Below are positions 31,611 through 44,099 of a stretch of DNA of 64,000 bases, one piece after another. A program made the position numbers and the translations under genes. This DNA comes from Macrocystis pyrifera (Eukaryota > Sar > Phaeophyceae > Laminariales > Laminariaceae), in contig JASSKH010000026.1 of the NCBI GenBank assembly GCA_031763025.1, forward strand, positions 5,888,429 to 5,952,428. Reading direction: 5' to 3'. The notes under the pieces are model-generated. The model worked only from the letters and a program-made list of their open reading frames with translations. It had not been told where the DNA came from and searched no databases. The number at the start of each line of letters is the position of its first letter. The stretch's first letter is position 1.

Positions 31611-31713
31611 TACGGGGGTCCATAGTTAACAGGACCAAATTTTGTTAGTAAAAATAGGTAAATATATAGGTTTTTATCTATACCATAGGTCCTATTAACT
31701 ATGTACCCCCGTA
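31611..31713. mobile_element. 103-bp MITE (TACGGGGG family), copy b
   Basis: TACGGGGGTCCATAGTTAAC and GTTAATAGGACC-type inverted ends finishing ATGTACCCCCGTA. The interior GTTAGTAAAAATAGG is the reverse complement of copy a. Confidence 0.85.
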
Positions 31714-33373
31714 ATAGGAAAAACACGGCGCAAGGGTTGGACGAGACGCTTCCCACCACAAAATAAAGAAAAACACACGAGACGAAGAAGGGGCGCACAC
31801 ATGAAATGGAATGGACGTGCAAACTGATCTAACATGGCCGCGGTGATTCACTCAACTACACAGCATAGATAGAGTTCCCCCCGTTCCCACAACTGACCAA
31901 ATTCGTGACTCCTGATTCTTTGTTGTAATAATAAAAATAAAGAAATATGCTATTCTTTGTTGTAATAATAACAACAAAGAAAGGTGCCGGTGCATAGATG
32001 CATGAGTATATGCATAGATACATGTGGTATATCGTAGATAGATGTTTTGCCGCGTAATTCTCGCACAGAGACCGGTCGTCCCGGTGCGGACCTCTGTCCG
32101 TAAATATAAGGAGCGTTTAAATATAATATTAATATAAAAACGATTATTGTAATTAGGGACAGAGTGGGTAGTGGATATTTAGTGTCGAATTAATATTATA
32201 ATAAAATAGTTGATAATATGAATCCCATCAACGTAAGATTTTGACTTTTTTATTCTAACAAAATAACGGAACCAATTAATTGCTCCGAGCCCTTTCGTGC
32301 GCAGCGTGCGTATACACGGCAGCAGTGGCAGTATGGGCCCGCCAACAAGAAACGCCTATTATTAATATTCTGGGCAAGCCTGAGATTCTTTCTGACACAC
32401 CATCTTCAAACAACCTAGAGCATACGATAGGCTATTATATAGGATTTAGTGTAGAGTTCACCACTGAGCCGTTTTTCTTGACCCAATATCCTTATTAATA
32501 GCGTTCTCCGAAAAGTGAGCATTACGTTCTTGTTGGGCACTTTCTTATTGGCGGGCCTATTATGCTGTGTTCGGCGCAATTGAAAGCGAGTCGACGAGGA
32601 AAGAAATAAATGGGTGGCGACTGAAAATGCAAGGCACGAACCATAAGTAATGGGGAGGGGGGATAAGAGCTTATTTATAACTGCCGCCTTTTGTATATAT
32701 ACGTAACCTTGGATCTGAGTTACTATAGGTAGTACGTGAAGCGGAAAGAAACAAAACACAAACTTGAAAGAAACAAAGTGTGTGTGTGTGTTCTTCACAT
32801 TAAACCGTTCTTCTACTCGTCGACATCCAGCAAGCCCAGTGTCCGTGCTGATTCTTCACCCTAGAAAGATACGAGCTCTGTGGTCACAGACTACGACACA
32901 GAGATAACACACCGTAATGCATTAATAGCCTACGTAATACCATGCCTTCGCACTAGGTGCGGCCGACACAACATACATACATACGCCAGCAACCAAAATA
33001 CACCATAGAGAAAGAGAAGCAACGAAAAAAACAAACCGAAAAAGAACAAGAAAAAGAAAAAGAAAAGGAGAAGAATCCCAAATAAATAAATAAAATGGGA
33101 AGCCAAAGCTCAGACACATACATACTTACCCCAAGCATGAGCCAAAAGGGACGTGCAAGGGGAAATATACGAGAAGGAAAAAGGGGACTATGCATCCCGG
33201 TGAACACTTAACTAAGTAAAAAGAGCAATAGTGAGTGGGCCAAAATACGCTCGTCACCCACCCACTATGTAGTACTTCTTTCATAAGGATAAGAAGGGAA
33301 AAAAAAAAATCAAAATGCATACCGAACGGCCGCAGCAGTTGGCGGTACGAGTAGCAAAGAAACGTCCAACCTA
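31714..33373. other. AT-rich segment without a recognised gene
   Basis: Contains TATTAATA at 32127, 32360 and 32493, a SINE-tail fragment at 32565-32720, and an A-rich (GAAAAAG)n stretch at 33010-33080. No coding signal is seen. Confidence 0.4.
32565..32720 (+). mobile_element. SINE body fragment (family of 44100)
   Basis: GAGTCGACGAGGAAAGAA, AAGGCACGAACC, GGGGAGGGGGGATAAGAGCT and GGATCTGAGTTAC match the body and tail of the element at 44100-44400. Confidence 0.6.
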
Positions 33374-34099
33374 TTAGTCGGCCTGGTACCTTGCTACCCT
33401 ATCTGCGGTCTCTCTGCTACTCTCTTCTACCGCGGTTTCCCTTCTACTCCTCCTGTTCCCCCCCCTGCCCCCATACACTTGTACGGTGTTCCCTCTACCC
33501 CTCCTGCTGTTACCCCTCCCCCCATTCCCTCTAACACTACCTGCAGCGGATGCACGGCGCTGTCTACTCAGCTTTGCCTCAGCCTCGTGCCACCTGCCCA
33601 TGAACTGTTCAGCTGCTTCGAGGATTCCCCGGTACCACTTTCCCGTCTGTTTTGCTGCAGTGGGCCACAGTGCGGTCCCAACTCCAAAGACTAAGGGGGA
33701 GTCTTCCGTTGATCCCTCTGTGGCTTTGAACACTCTAAGGTCCTCAGCAATTGCCCTAGGCCAAGTCTTAGGCTGCCCGCCTGGTTTCGGGCTCCCCCCA
33801 CCAGCGATCGTCCCGAACATCAACCGACTGGGCAATCGCCCCTCGTGTTGCCGCACCACAGCCCCCACAAAGAAGAGTCGCCGTTTACGGATGGTCGTTT
33901 CGATACTTTCGCATCGTGTTATCCTGAGCGCCTTCGCATACGAGAGGGTGGTGTGGTCGGTGCGTAGTCGGCGCTGGAAACCAATGACTCGCAGAAGGAC
34001 TTCGTGGTGGGCTGATACAAAGAAGCGGCTACGCACATCTATTAATACCTGTACCCCCGAACTCAGCAGGGGCCCTAGAGGTCCCCTAGAGGTCCGCAT
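33374..34099 (-). pseudogene. Fragment of a second non-LTR reverse transcriptase family (C-terminal part)
   Basis: 241 codons open on the minus strand. HHEVLLRVIGFQRRLRTD, TTLSYAKALRITRCESIE and RKRRLFFVGAVVRQHEGRLP are typical of the region after the RT domain in non-LTR elements known from brown algae and relatives; that attribution is from memory of the family. A Gly/Arg-rich tail follows. The RT active site and 5' part are absent, so it is a relic. Confidence 0.7.
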
Positions 34100-34539
34100 C
34101 GCTGCGCGCTGCAGACACGGCTAAATATATGGACTCAGAGAATCACGCCTAATACGTAGATACCAGCCTGGTAGCAGAAAAGCCAGTGATATATCTGCGC
34201 CATAGTTGGTGACGTTCCTCGGTCTGTCTCTACTTCGGTTACCGTAAACGCGACGGTAGCAGCATGCAGGCCTACTACACAAGTATTACTACTACAGCTT
34301 TCGACCGGAACTACAACAGCAAGATCGCTACCCGCGGGCAATTCCCTTTGCCGAGAGACAGCGGCAGAAAAATTCGCCGCAGGGATCGCCCCGTGCTCGT
34401 CTGCTGGCTCATTGTGCCCAGCCCGTACCGTGTGACGATGTTGCCGTGTACGTAGCCCGTGTAGTTATTGTGGTTGGTATGTATGTGCGATGTGCGAGTG
34501 TGTGTGGTTTCGTGTTTTCACAGGGTTTCCTAGAGATAT

Positions 34540-34740
34540 TCACGGGCATAATGAACAGGGAACACTAATTACCCGCGGATACCCTAAAACCCCCGGATAC
34601 CCGGCCAGGTACCCGATTCTTTACAACCCAATTATCCGCAGGCTCCGAAAATCCGCGGGTATTGAGCGAATTTCACCCATCAAATGGGCAGGCCCCGTCC
34701 GGTTGTACCCGCCAGGTGCCCGGGTAATTGAAATCAGGGT
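34540..34740. repeat. Degenerate ACCCGCGGATACCC-like repeats
   Basis: TTACCCGCGGATACCC, CCCGGATACCCGGCC, AAATCCGCGGGTATT and TACCCGCCAGGTGCCCGGG. This resembles the style of the GGGTC elements, but ends could not be defined. Confidence 0.5.
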
Positions 34741-35755
34741 CCTACTCCACTCAATACTCACGACTCTCAGGACTCAACAAGAGGGCCGGAAGTTCTCCAG
34801 TACTATTACCGGTACTCGTTCTTTCAATTGGGCGAGGGTCGGACAATATTAGGTATCAAAAACAAAAAAAAAGGGTGCCATCAGGGGCGTCCGTCAAAAA
34901 GATAAAACGACACACCACACAGGGTGTCGGAATATGGAAAACGGTTACAACCGTTGCGATCGCATGATGAATAAAAAAACTTTTTTTTTCATTCTTTCAT
35001 ATTGTTCACTTGGTTCTAGTAACCCCCCCTGTCTAGCGAAAAAAAAAAAACGGTGACGGTTCACATTTTTTATTTCCGGGCGCCCTTGGTGCCATACATA
35101 GTTGTTACGAATTAATGTGCGCTAGCTATTGTACTCGTATGTAGTACAGCAGTACGTACAGCGTACCGATATTTCGTATATTATGCTGGTGCGGACAACA
35201 TCTTGCAGCGAGTAGTCAGTTTAGTTTGGTACTCGTCGTGCGACATGGTACTATGAATGCTACTGCACCGAGCGTATATATCCCTTTTACCACTGCAAAA
35301 ATAACCCCAGTTTAATTCCAAGTTCGTCCCAAGAAATCGTGGATGTGCGGGTACATTTTTCATGTTTTGTTTTCGTGCTACATGAAACACCAGTACGAGG
35401 TACATATGAATGGATGTATACGTACGTCATACCTAGTAGGCGCGTCGATAGGTGGCGTGATTGGTGTAGAAGCGTTCTGGATGTCGGGCATAGTACCATA
35501 CCTGGTGCATATATACATTCGCAGGCAGGTAATGGTGGGTATGTATGATACCAGGCATGTGAAAGACGCAAGACCCGAGGGGCTACACCGACCGGCTCAT
35601 GCCCGCCACCACCACTACCGCCGCCGTGCCACACCTCTCATCATCATCATCATCATCATCATGGCAAGAAGCTGCTGTGGTAGGCGTGCCTATTTTGTTC
35701 GTGCACGTCGAATCGTCACGTTATTATTGTTCTATTATTTGCCATCTGACTAAGT

Positions 35756-36420
35756 TGTTATGGTATCACCTCTCCCCTGCTGCGGCATCATGATTTGTAG
35801 CAAGCGTCCCCTCATCATATCTGGCAGGCGTTATCGCCTGACTTTCTGATGAGTGCCTCGCCCCTTCGTTCAGAAGACATGTGGCGAGGCGAGCAGCAAC
35901 TTATACAAGAGCCTATAACTTCTAACATCGTCAAGCACCTTGTGTGAGTGACCAGAGCAGAGCCAAAGGCATCACCTGCTAGCAGTAGTCGGTCCCTAGG
36001 TCCAATGCTTTACACCTAACACTGGCGTCGGCAGGACGCTTTTGGCACCTGTTCGAGGTCTGATTTTGTTTCTCCGCCGAAAAATTTGGCTATACGTGCC
36101 TGGGTTTTCTATGAATCTGCATATACGGCCCTTTAGGGTGGGCTAGTGTTATGGCATCCCCTCTCTCCTGTCGTGGCTTTATGATTTGTAGCAAGCGTCC
36201 CCTCATCTTATCTGGCAGCCGTTATTGCCTGCCTTTCTGATGAGTGCCTCGCCCCTTCATTCAGAAGACATGTGGCGAGGCAAGCAGCAACTAATACAAA
36301 ATCCTACAACTTCCAATATCGCCAAGCACCTTGTTGTGTGAGTGACCAGAGCAGAGCCAAAGGCATCACCTACTAGCAGCAGTAGTCGGTTCCTAGGTCC
36401 ATACTGCTTTACAATTAACA
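35756..36420 (+). mobile_element. Miniature LTR retrotransposon (TRIM)
   Basis: Direct repeats at 35756-36021 (266 bp) and 36147-36420 (274 bp) start TGTTATGG and end TAACA. They enclose only 125 bp. One base after the left LTR is TGGCGTCGGCAGGACGC, a primer-binding site. Before the right LTR is CATATACGGCCC...GGGTGGGCTAG in the polypurine position. No coding capacity. No target duplication is evident (TAAGT versus ATGTG). Confidence 0.85.
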
Positions 36421-36689
36421 ATGTGCAGCACTTATTCCAGTCACACCACATGTATGCATCCTCCGAAAAACCCACACGATCAACCACTCAAAAATGCGCT
36501 TTGCACGTTGCACTGCTTGGTCAGTTCGGTGCGTCCACCAAAAATACAAACACCCCCCGGGTATATACCGGCTATATACCCGTAGAACGTACCGAAGATC
36601 AACACCTACGTACCCACCCACCCTTGGAATTTTTCATGGAAACTCGTCTTCGTCTTTGCAAGCTGTGTGTGATGTGTGATGTGTTGGAT

Positions 36690-36815
36690 GTCGATATCGG
36701 AATCGAGTTCGATACGATGCCGATACAATCGATATCGGAATCGATTTCGATACGATGTCGGAAACAATCGACATCGGAATCGACTTCGATGCGATGTCGA
36801 TAAGCAAAAAAAAGA
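36690..36815. repeat. Tandem TCGATATCGGAATCGA repeats
   Basis: Three units of about 45 bp built on GATATCGGAATCGAnTTCGA and ACGATGTCG. Scattered relatives continue to about 37020 (TTTCGATACGATATCC). Confidence 0.8.
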
Positions 36816-37599
36816 AAACTAATCGATACCTACAGTGGTACGATTTCGATGTTTGATACCATATGGCAACTTTCGTTCAGTTGTATACTGCAATAAGGCG
36901 TACAAAACACGGGGATGCCAGGGGATCAAGGGTAAAAACACGTTCGATATGTACTACACAATACATCGGAAAAAAAACTATATTTCGATGTATCATTACT
37001 TTCGATACGATATCCAACACTACGTACTCGTTGTGTGATGCTTCGATCGCGTGCGCTGTACGGACTACGGGGTGTGTGCATGATGCATGACCTCGTGAAG
37101 GAAGTAGACGGGTGACTCCCCTTGATGATGCTCGTACCGGTAACTCGCTCAAGGGTCAACAAGACGACTTTATCGAGATGAGCACACAGACAGGTGACCG
37201 GGACTCCCCCCCTGCAGATTGTGGGCGTAATAATATCCTCGTGGAGGCATCATCAAGTGAACATTGCATGCAGCAAAACCCACAAGATGTCGACCACCTC
37301 TCAAGTTGGTACAGTACGTCTAATGGTACGAGCTATACATTGTCAATGTCTTCACGACAAGGACTTTTTTACGCCCACATTGTGCAGGGGGGGGGGGTCC
37401 CGGCGACCTGTGCAGTCGTACACTATTCTGCACAAATCATAAAATATCACGTCATATCATATCATATCATACATATTACAAGGTTCCCCTTCAGGATGTA
37501 GGTAACGTGAAATCCCGGGGGCGTCGCAAGGCGAAAATGGAGTCACAGGTAACACACGTATAGCTGTTCTTGGCGGAAACCTGAGCCATGGGTTATTGC

Positions 37600-38270
37600 A
37601 TTGCTCGAAGGAAATAATAATAAATAAGTCAACAGGAACTGAGTACTACTCTTTCTGTGGTAATTACTACATTACATGCACGCGGTACCATGGATTTGCT
37701 ATTATAATGTTACTATACACCACTACCCCTACTACGCCGATGTAATACAGGTAAAAGGGGCATGGACTCTTCAAAATACTACCTGGTACACTACTACTAC
37801 GACTACTGACTACTAACTATACTACGAGCAACCACGTGGTACCATGGGTTGGGGCATGAGTACTATATACTTGTTGCACTATACACAACTGCCAGTAATA
37901 CGTAGATGCAGTACAGGTAGAAGCAGCATGAATAAATACTGCACTACAGGTACTAATAGTACCCACTGTACTACCACGACTACTATTAATATTAATTGTA
38001 AATGTACAGGCAACGTATTATATACGGTCGAGGGCATCTACTGCTGCTCTTGGCCAGGTACAAGAACAGCATGCAGACGGCAACAACAGCAATAGCGGAC
38101 ACCGCAACGACTACGACTACTGCTACTACTTATGGTACAGGTAGTACTATGCTGCTATTGCACAGGCATTAGTAGAGAAGCAGTATGCACTCGGTACCAT
38201 GGGCTACTATTAATACTGCAACTACAACTATTATATACTCTACTATTAATAACTACTTCAGAATTCGTGC
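37600..38270. repeat. TAC/TAG-rich region
   Basis: Dense ACTACTAC, TACAGGTA, TATTAATA (37984, 38208, 38244) and three GGTACCATGG occurrences. No frame or element is recognised. Confidence 0.5.
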
Positions 38271-38274
38271 ATCT

Positions 38275-38796
38275 TCCTCGCCTCCCCCCCCGTGCGGGCG
38301 GTATGGCGATGGCTTTCATCGACGCTTTCTTTCTGCCCCTTAGGCTGGGTCTTCCCTTTATTTTTTTTACGTACTTTGCCGGCTTCGTTGCCTCGCCGTT
38401 CAGAGATGTGGGAGTGGATTTTGAGGAGCCGCATCTTCGACTCATGTTCTAGTTCGTGGAATCGGGGTTTCCACGAATTTCCCATAGTTCTGCATATACG
38501 GCTCATCAGAGTGGACTAGTGTTATGATACTGCTTTGTATGAGGTTGAAAGCCCGGTAACTACCTGAGTTCAGTCACTGGGATCGTATTTGTAGTACTTG
38601 GAAGGCGTATCTTAGATGGAAAACCAGGGGTTTTCCAGAGGCGCACGAGCTTGGTCTCAGTCTCCGCGTGCACGAAAGGAATAAAACTGCTCTTCTTCTA
38701 TAGCTAAGCAAACAACACATGTGAGTACAGCGTTTACCGACTTAAAAGGCAGACCTGTCCAGGGATACAAAGTGTCCCGCAAGCTTGATCTTAACA
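38275..38796 (+). mobile_element. LTR element relic: 3' interior and LTR (family of 8264)
   Basis: 38275-38519 shares GGTATGGCGATGGCTTTC and GATGTGGGAGTGG...TTTTGAGGAGCCGCATCTT with the interior end of the 8264 element and with 53310-53519. A 277-bp LTR follows at 38520-38796 (TGTTATGATACTGC to CTTAACA). The 5' part is missing. Confidence 0.82.
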
Positions 38797-39323
38797 CCCG
38801 CGTGTCAAAAACAGCGTCAACAATACGGAAAGGCCAAATAACCGAAAGCATCACTATATACTGTTATTAATAGTAGGAAGCAGGTTCTTGTACCTGGTAT
38901 CTATTTATTTATTGATATACAGGTAGGTATACGTATGGTTTGGGCACGACGAAAAAATTGTCTGCATCTATTTATTTGTTACCAGTATGAAAAAATTATG
39001 ATGACTGTCAAATAAGTACTCACGGCAACAGCACAGCCGACTCGTGGCAACAGCAGTAGAACTCTACAGCAGTAACAATACTGTTAACACCAATTGGCAG
39101 CAACAGGTCTACATACGATTGAGGGCATCATCAAAAAAAATATCTGCCTTTGTCCTGAAATGTTTCTCTCTACATATATATTAGTGGCTGCCAAAAGCCG
39201 TATAATCTGCTCATGGATACACAGCAACAGACTCGTGGCAACGGCAGCACACCAGTACTACCTACCACCACAATGCTACTACTACTACTACTACTACTAC
39301 TATATACTACTATTATATGTCAG

Positions 39324-39720
39324 GGGAGGGTTTGACGGGTCAAAGGTAGGCCTGACGGGGCAAAGGCAGGCCGCCAACCAAACTCTTTGGCCACGAGACG
39401 GTGATAAATCAAGTATCGACCACTCAACTCGTCCAACTCACACTGATGTGTTTATAAAAAGCTTCTTCTGCATAAAACGAGCACATCACATCCGGCCACA
39501 GCTGTCAAGGGTATCATAACGCTAAAAACTACCTGGTATGATATTTTGGAAGAGGGTTTAACGGATCAAGAGTAGGCCTAACGGGGCAAAGGTAGGCCGA
39601 CAACCAAATTCTTTGGCCACGAGACTGATAAATCAATTATCGACCACTCTATCAAGTATCGACCACTCGACTGGTCCGACTCACAGCTGACGTATTCACA
39701 CCCGGCCAGCCGGCAGCCAG
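39324..39720. repeat. Tandem duplication, period 225 bp
   Basis: GAGGGTTTGACGGGTCAAAG (39324) and GAGGGTTTAACGGATCAAGA (39549) begin two units. Both contain CTTTGGCCACGAGAC and TATCGACCACTC. TACCTGGTA at 39530 lies at the unit border. Confidence 0.8.
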
Positions 39721-40483
39721 GGCACAGCGCAAGCACGCCCGAGGCCGCCCCCGACACAGTCGGGATCGGGGATCGCGATGAGGCAGTTTCGTCCAGTGAG
39801 GTGAACCTCATCTCGCGCCAGCACGAACAACGCAAAAAAATAGGTCTAAGAAACGCTGAGGAGCGCTGAGAGCACAGGGCTAACAATATCGTGTATATAT
39901 ACAAGGGGGCTTTCGCCGGCGGCGTGATGGCCGCCGTCGACGCTTAAGGCCCCGCACTGCAAATTTAATGCCAGTTTTCGATGCCAAGGGCCCGTAACAC
40001 ACGTTCGACGAATCCCCGACGGCAATGAGTAATAGTCAGAGGGAAGAATAATGAGCGACAATAATGAGTGACAGACGCCTGGTGACCCGGGGCTAGGCTG
40101 ATGGACATCGATACCAATTATTGCACTTACCTGGTATATTATTATCACTGACGCACTTGAGTGATCAAACTTCCACACCACGGATAACGTAACACTCGGA
40201 TAACACTTATCTACTTTATGGGGCCTAACACAGGAACGTGGTAACGTACTAACATAGTCTTAGCACTAGAGGAGCGATCACGGTAACGCGGTAACACAGT
40301 GTTAACTGGAAACCCACGAACGTGCACGAGCCTTGACGTGGTCTCGTCGAGCTCTAATACAGTAACATTATATTATGCTCTGATCAGTCCTTGAACTAAC
40401 ACCGTAAAACGGTGTTAGGCTGTGGCCAAACACGTACGTTATCACTCTTAACATGCCCAGATCGTTATCCGCATATTTACCAT

Positions 40484-40586
40484 TACGGGGGACCATAGTT
40501 AATAGGATTTACGGTACACACAAACACCCATATATTTCCATATTTATACTAACAAAATTTGGTCCTATTTATTATGCCCCCCCGCA
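40484..40586. mobile_element. 103-bp MITE (TACGGGGG family), copy c
   Basis: TTACGGGGGACCATAGTTAA and ATTTATTATGCCCCCCCGCA as inverted ends; interior TACTAACAAAATTTGGTCC. Confidence 0.82.
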
Positions 40587-41027
40587 ATAACACGATAACA
40601 TAATGTTATTGTCGACGCAGCGTTTTACGTAACACACTAACATTATGTTACCCTTAGGAGGAATGTTATACGTAACACCCTAACGTAACGTCATCATGTT
40701 CGCCAGCACTACTAACACATAACATCGTGTTACAGATGAAACACTAACGTGACATAACGCAATGGCCAGCACTACTAACACTACGTTATCTGGACCCCCC
40801 ATCTGATTGCCTTAGGGTCGGATAGCGTAACACTTTTAACGTACGTTAGATACGTTACAGTCTTAGCCGGCCCATACGTAACATTATGTTAGGATGTTAG
40901 CCTTAATGCCGAAGTCTCTGTAACATTATGTTACGGTGTTACCGTCAGTGAGATTTGATGATGGTAACATTCCGTTACCGTGTTACCATAAAAACCAATC
41001 CGGGTCTAACTCCATGTTACTGAGTCA

Positions 41028-41456
41028 CCGTTGGGGCCGAAGTCGTTCTAACGCAATGCTACTACGTTACCCTTTGGATCTTCCCGAGACCTAACATGTG
41101 TTAACTGTGTTAGTGGTAAAGCGGGCGTGTGGGAGTAACATAGCGTAGCCGTGTTATCCAATTTCGCCGACATCCCAGTAGGAGATACCTACAACGTATC
41201 CCCGGGGGGGGGAAGATAGCATGGCTTCCCCGCAAAAAAACCCTACCGTTGGGGCCGAAGTCGTTCTAACGCAATGTTACTACGTTACCCTTTGGATCTT
41301 CCCGAGATCTAACATGTGTTAACTGTGTTAGTGGTAAAGCGGGCGTGTGGGAGTAACATAGCGTAGCCGTGTTATCCAATTTCGCCGACATCCCAGTAGG
41401 GGATACCTACAACGTATCCCCGGGGGGAGAAGATAGCATGGCTTCCCCGCAAAAAA
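41028..41456. repeat. 218-bp direct duplication
   Basis: CCGTTGGGGCCGAAGTCGTT starts at 41028 and again at 41246. The units are nearly identical through GATAGCATGGCTTCCCCGC, which indicates a recent duplication within the cluster. Confidence 0.88.
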
Positions 41457-42039
41457 AACCTCCATACTTTTAAAAAAACCCCGAAACAGGGAATATTTTG
41501 GAGGGATCCCCCCAAAAAACGCATCATTTTTTGTGGAGCCCCTAGGAATTTCACTAACACACGAACATAGTGTTATGTACGCGTTTATTTGGCCGTGTAC
41601 GTTGGCCGTCGAAAGGGTGCTACGGCGGTAGCACGAAGAATCCCGCTGACACACTAACGTAAAGTTACTCGCTACGGGCTGATGCCGCTATCACGGTAAC
41701 ATAATGTTAACGTTTAGTTGACCATGTACGTTATCCCTTCAACGTGTGTTACGATAGCCACCAGGAATTCCGCCAACACGTTAACATAGTGTTACTCGCT
41801 ATGGGCTGCATACCCTAACACCGTAACATATACTGTGGTCAGTACGAGATCAAGGTGACACTCTAACTAAATGCTACGCGATCGCCCGCCAATATCTTAA
41901 CACACTAACACCATGTTATCACAAAATCCAGAACGTATTATCGTAGTAACTTAATGTTAAGTGTTTTTTTTCGCTGACGCCTAACATTAACATAAAACGT
42001 CAAGTGTTACGTTATCCGAGGTGTGCAAACTTCACAACA

Positions 42040-42690
42040 GCGGGGAGGCGGGGGGAGAACCTGCTCTATGACCGACCCCGGATCTAGGTTATATACGACG
42101 CCTCCCAGAAGGGAGCAAAAAAATAAAGGAGCAAAAAAAAATGAGGGCGAATATAAAAAATGGATTGTGCGAAAGATCGGGGGGAAACAAACTCAAAAGA
42201 ACACACCAGTCGATGTACCTTATTAATAGTTGCTGCAGCAGAAATTACCACACAGCACATGATATTCTTGACAATGCTATTGTGAGGAGGGAGGAGAACA
42301 GCTTCCTCTGCGACCACCCCGGATCTAGGTTATAAGACAGAGAGAGGCTTGAAAGGGTTGAAACAGTAGTGTGAGGAAGAAGACCACAACTACTATTATT
42401 AATACTTACTACTGCTGTATATGTAGTACTCTTAATGGGTATACATACATACTTCGTGATACGTAAAATTGCTGATTCCGGGGAGACGGAATCAAGGACA
42501 CAAATAGCCGAGAAACACAGAATACACACTATACACTCTAATAAAATAATATGTATTACTCTCCCAAAGCAACACGCAGGCATCAAAGAAAGGACGGCAT
42601 GCTCGACAGCATAGCAGTGGGGGGGAGGGAGGAGAAGAGCTTGCTCTACGACCACCCCGGATCTAGGTTATAAGACAGAGACTTGAAAGG
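42040..42690 (+). mobile_element. Three SINE-tail fragments
   Basis: GGGGAGAACCTGCTCTATGA...CCCCGGATCTAGGTTATA at 42050-42100, GGAGGAGAACAGCTTCCTC... at 42285-42335, and GAGGAGAAGAGCTTGCTC... at 42625-42680 match the tail of the 44100 SINE family. Confidence 0.65.
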
Positions 42691-42928
42691 GTTGAAACAT
42701 TGAGGAAGAAAACCGTGTCCTCCTGCTGTATGTATTAATAGTACTCTTCATATCGTGTATATATATCTATACAGCAGTAGACACCTTCCAAGTTCCTGCT
42801 ACCAATTTCCCCCAGGTAGACGGACCGAGGGAGCCAGTTTTGTCGTCACGTACGTGCTCGGTGTGAGGTGTGTGGTGTACGTCAAAGGGTTAGGTGAAAC
42901 ATACATGACGCTTGGCAGACGTTTACTA

Positions 42929-42945
42929 CTGCTGCTGCTGCTGTA

Positions 42946-42994
<49 letters not shown>
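42929..42994. repeat. (CTG)n microsatellite
   Basis: About 20 CTG units with two interruptions. A shorter (CTG)n lies at 43440-43465. Confidence 0.9.
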
Positions 42995-43600
42995 AGGTTC
43001 GGTTGATATAAATCACAACTGGACAAGCGGGCAATTTCAAAATTGTTGATATTTTCAACGCAGAAAAATCCAGCGGAGAAATTCTTTGTTGAAAGTGCTC
43101 GTCGTATCATACGAGCATTTTAGTACAAATAGAATATCCAGCCGGGCAGTCGGGCAGTGTGGGCCATGCCCGGTGCCACATACCGAGGCAGTACAGCAAG
43201 ACGGGAGGCAGTATGGACTTGGCTCTGTGGCTCTTGCCCGTTGCGATTACCTGCTGCTGAGAGCGTGCGACTGGACAACTACAGTAGCTATTAATAGATA
43301 TGACACCAATACCTGCTACAAAATTTTCTCCCAGGTAGACGGACCGTTGTGGGCACGAACGTGCTCGGTGTTCTGTGTACACCACCCGTCAAAGGGCTTG
43401 GTGCAACAAATACGACAGCCGACAGATGCGTACTGCTGTTTTGTCTGCTGCTGCTGCTTCTGCTGAGGTCGAAAACATATGTACAGCAGAGGGAGTGTTT
43501 GAGGGGGTGGCGGGCTACGAAAAAACAAAAAAAAATGTGGGGTTTTCCATGTAACCTACTCGGCTCGGCAAGGCGGAAAGCAATCCCTTGTTTTTCAGAG

Positions 43601-43666
43601 CCAACTCAGCGACGTTCAATGCACCGAGCACCGCCACGGTGCTCGGCCGGGATCCAGACATGCGTG
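43601..43666 (+). CDS. Candidate small exon of the four-helix membrane protein gene
   Basis: The acceptor is CCCTTGTTTTTCAGAG and the donor is GCGTG before GTAATG. It reads NSATFNAPSTATVLGRDPDM and ends phase 1. It fits between 31233-31377 and 44635-44847 without a frame break. A start two bases earlier (43599) would change the phase. Support is phase and composition only. Confidence 0.38.
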
Positions 43667-44099
43667 GTAATGTACCCACGGCCTCCTGCTTGCCCCGCAG
43701 CCGAAAGTGCGAGAAAGAACCCTCGGCCGCCGGGGAGCAGCATGCCTAAAAAACGAAAATGCATATTGTACACATACGTATGACTTGATTGTCAAATAAT
43801 ACGTACTCGTAGCGCCCCTTTCATGGTTGAACGGAGAAAAATGGAACGGAAAGTAGTGAAACATCACCGTACCCATCCTCGCTCCCCCCTCCCCCCCCCG
43901 CCGCCCCCCTGCCAGCCTGCCCGTCTCCGTGCGGCACTTCTAATATATAACAATATTGATTGATCTCTCTCTCATTTTATAGCTTTATAGTGTCCTGTCA
44001 TTAACTATCCGACCCGAGTACGTTTATAAATACGGGAAACCATTGTTTGCCTATTTCCCATTCTCCGTGCTCTCTCTATTGACTTGATACAACGTGTCG

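Larger units (their letters stand above)
40180..42020. repeat. Dyad-rich TAACA/TGTTA cluster
   Basis: About 1.8 kb densely filled with TAACAC, GTGTTA, TAACATTATGTTA, TAACATAATGTTA, TAACATGTGTTAACTGTGTT and similar words, roughly one dyad per 40-80 bp. It includes a 218-bp direct duplication (41028-41245 and 41246-41456) and a MITE at 40484-40586. No open frame of note. Confidence 0.8.
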
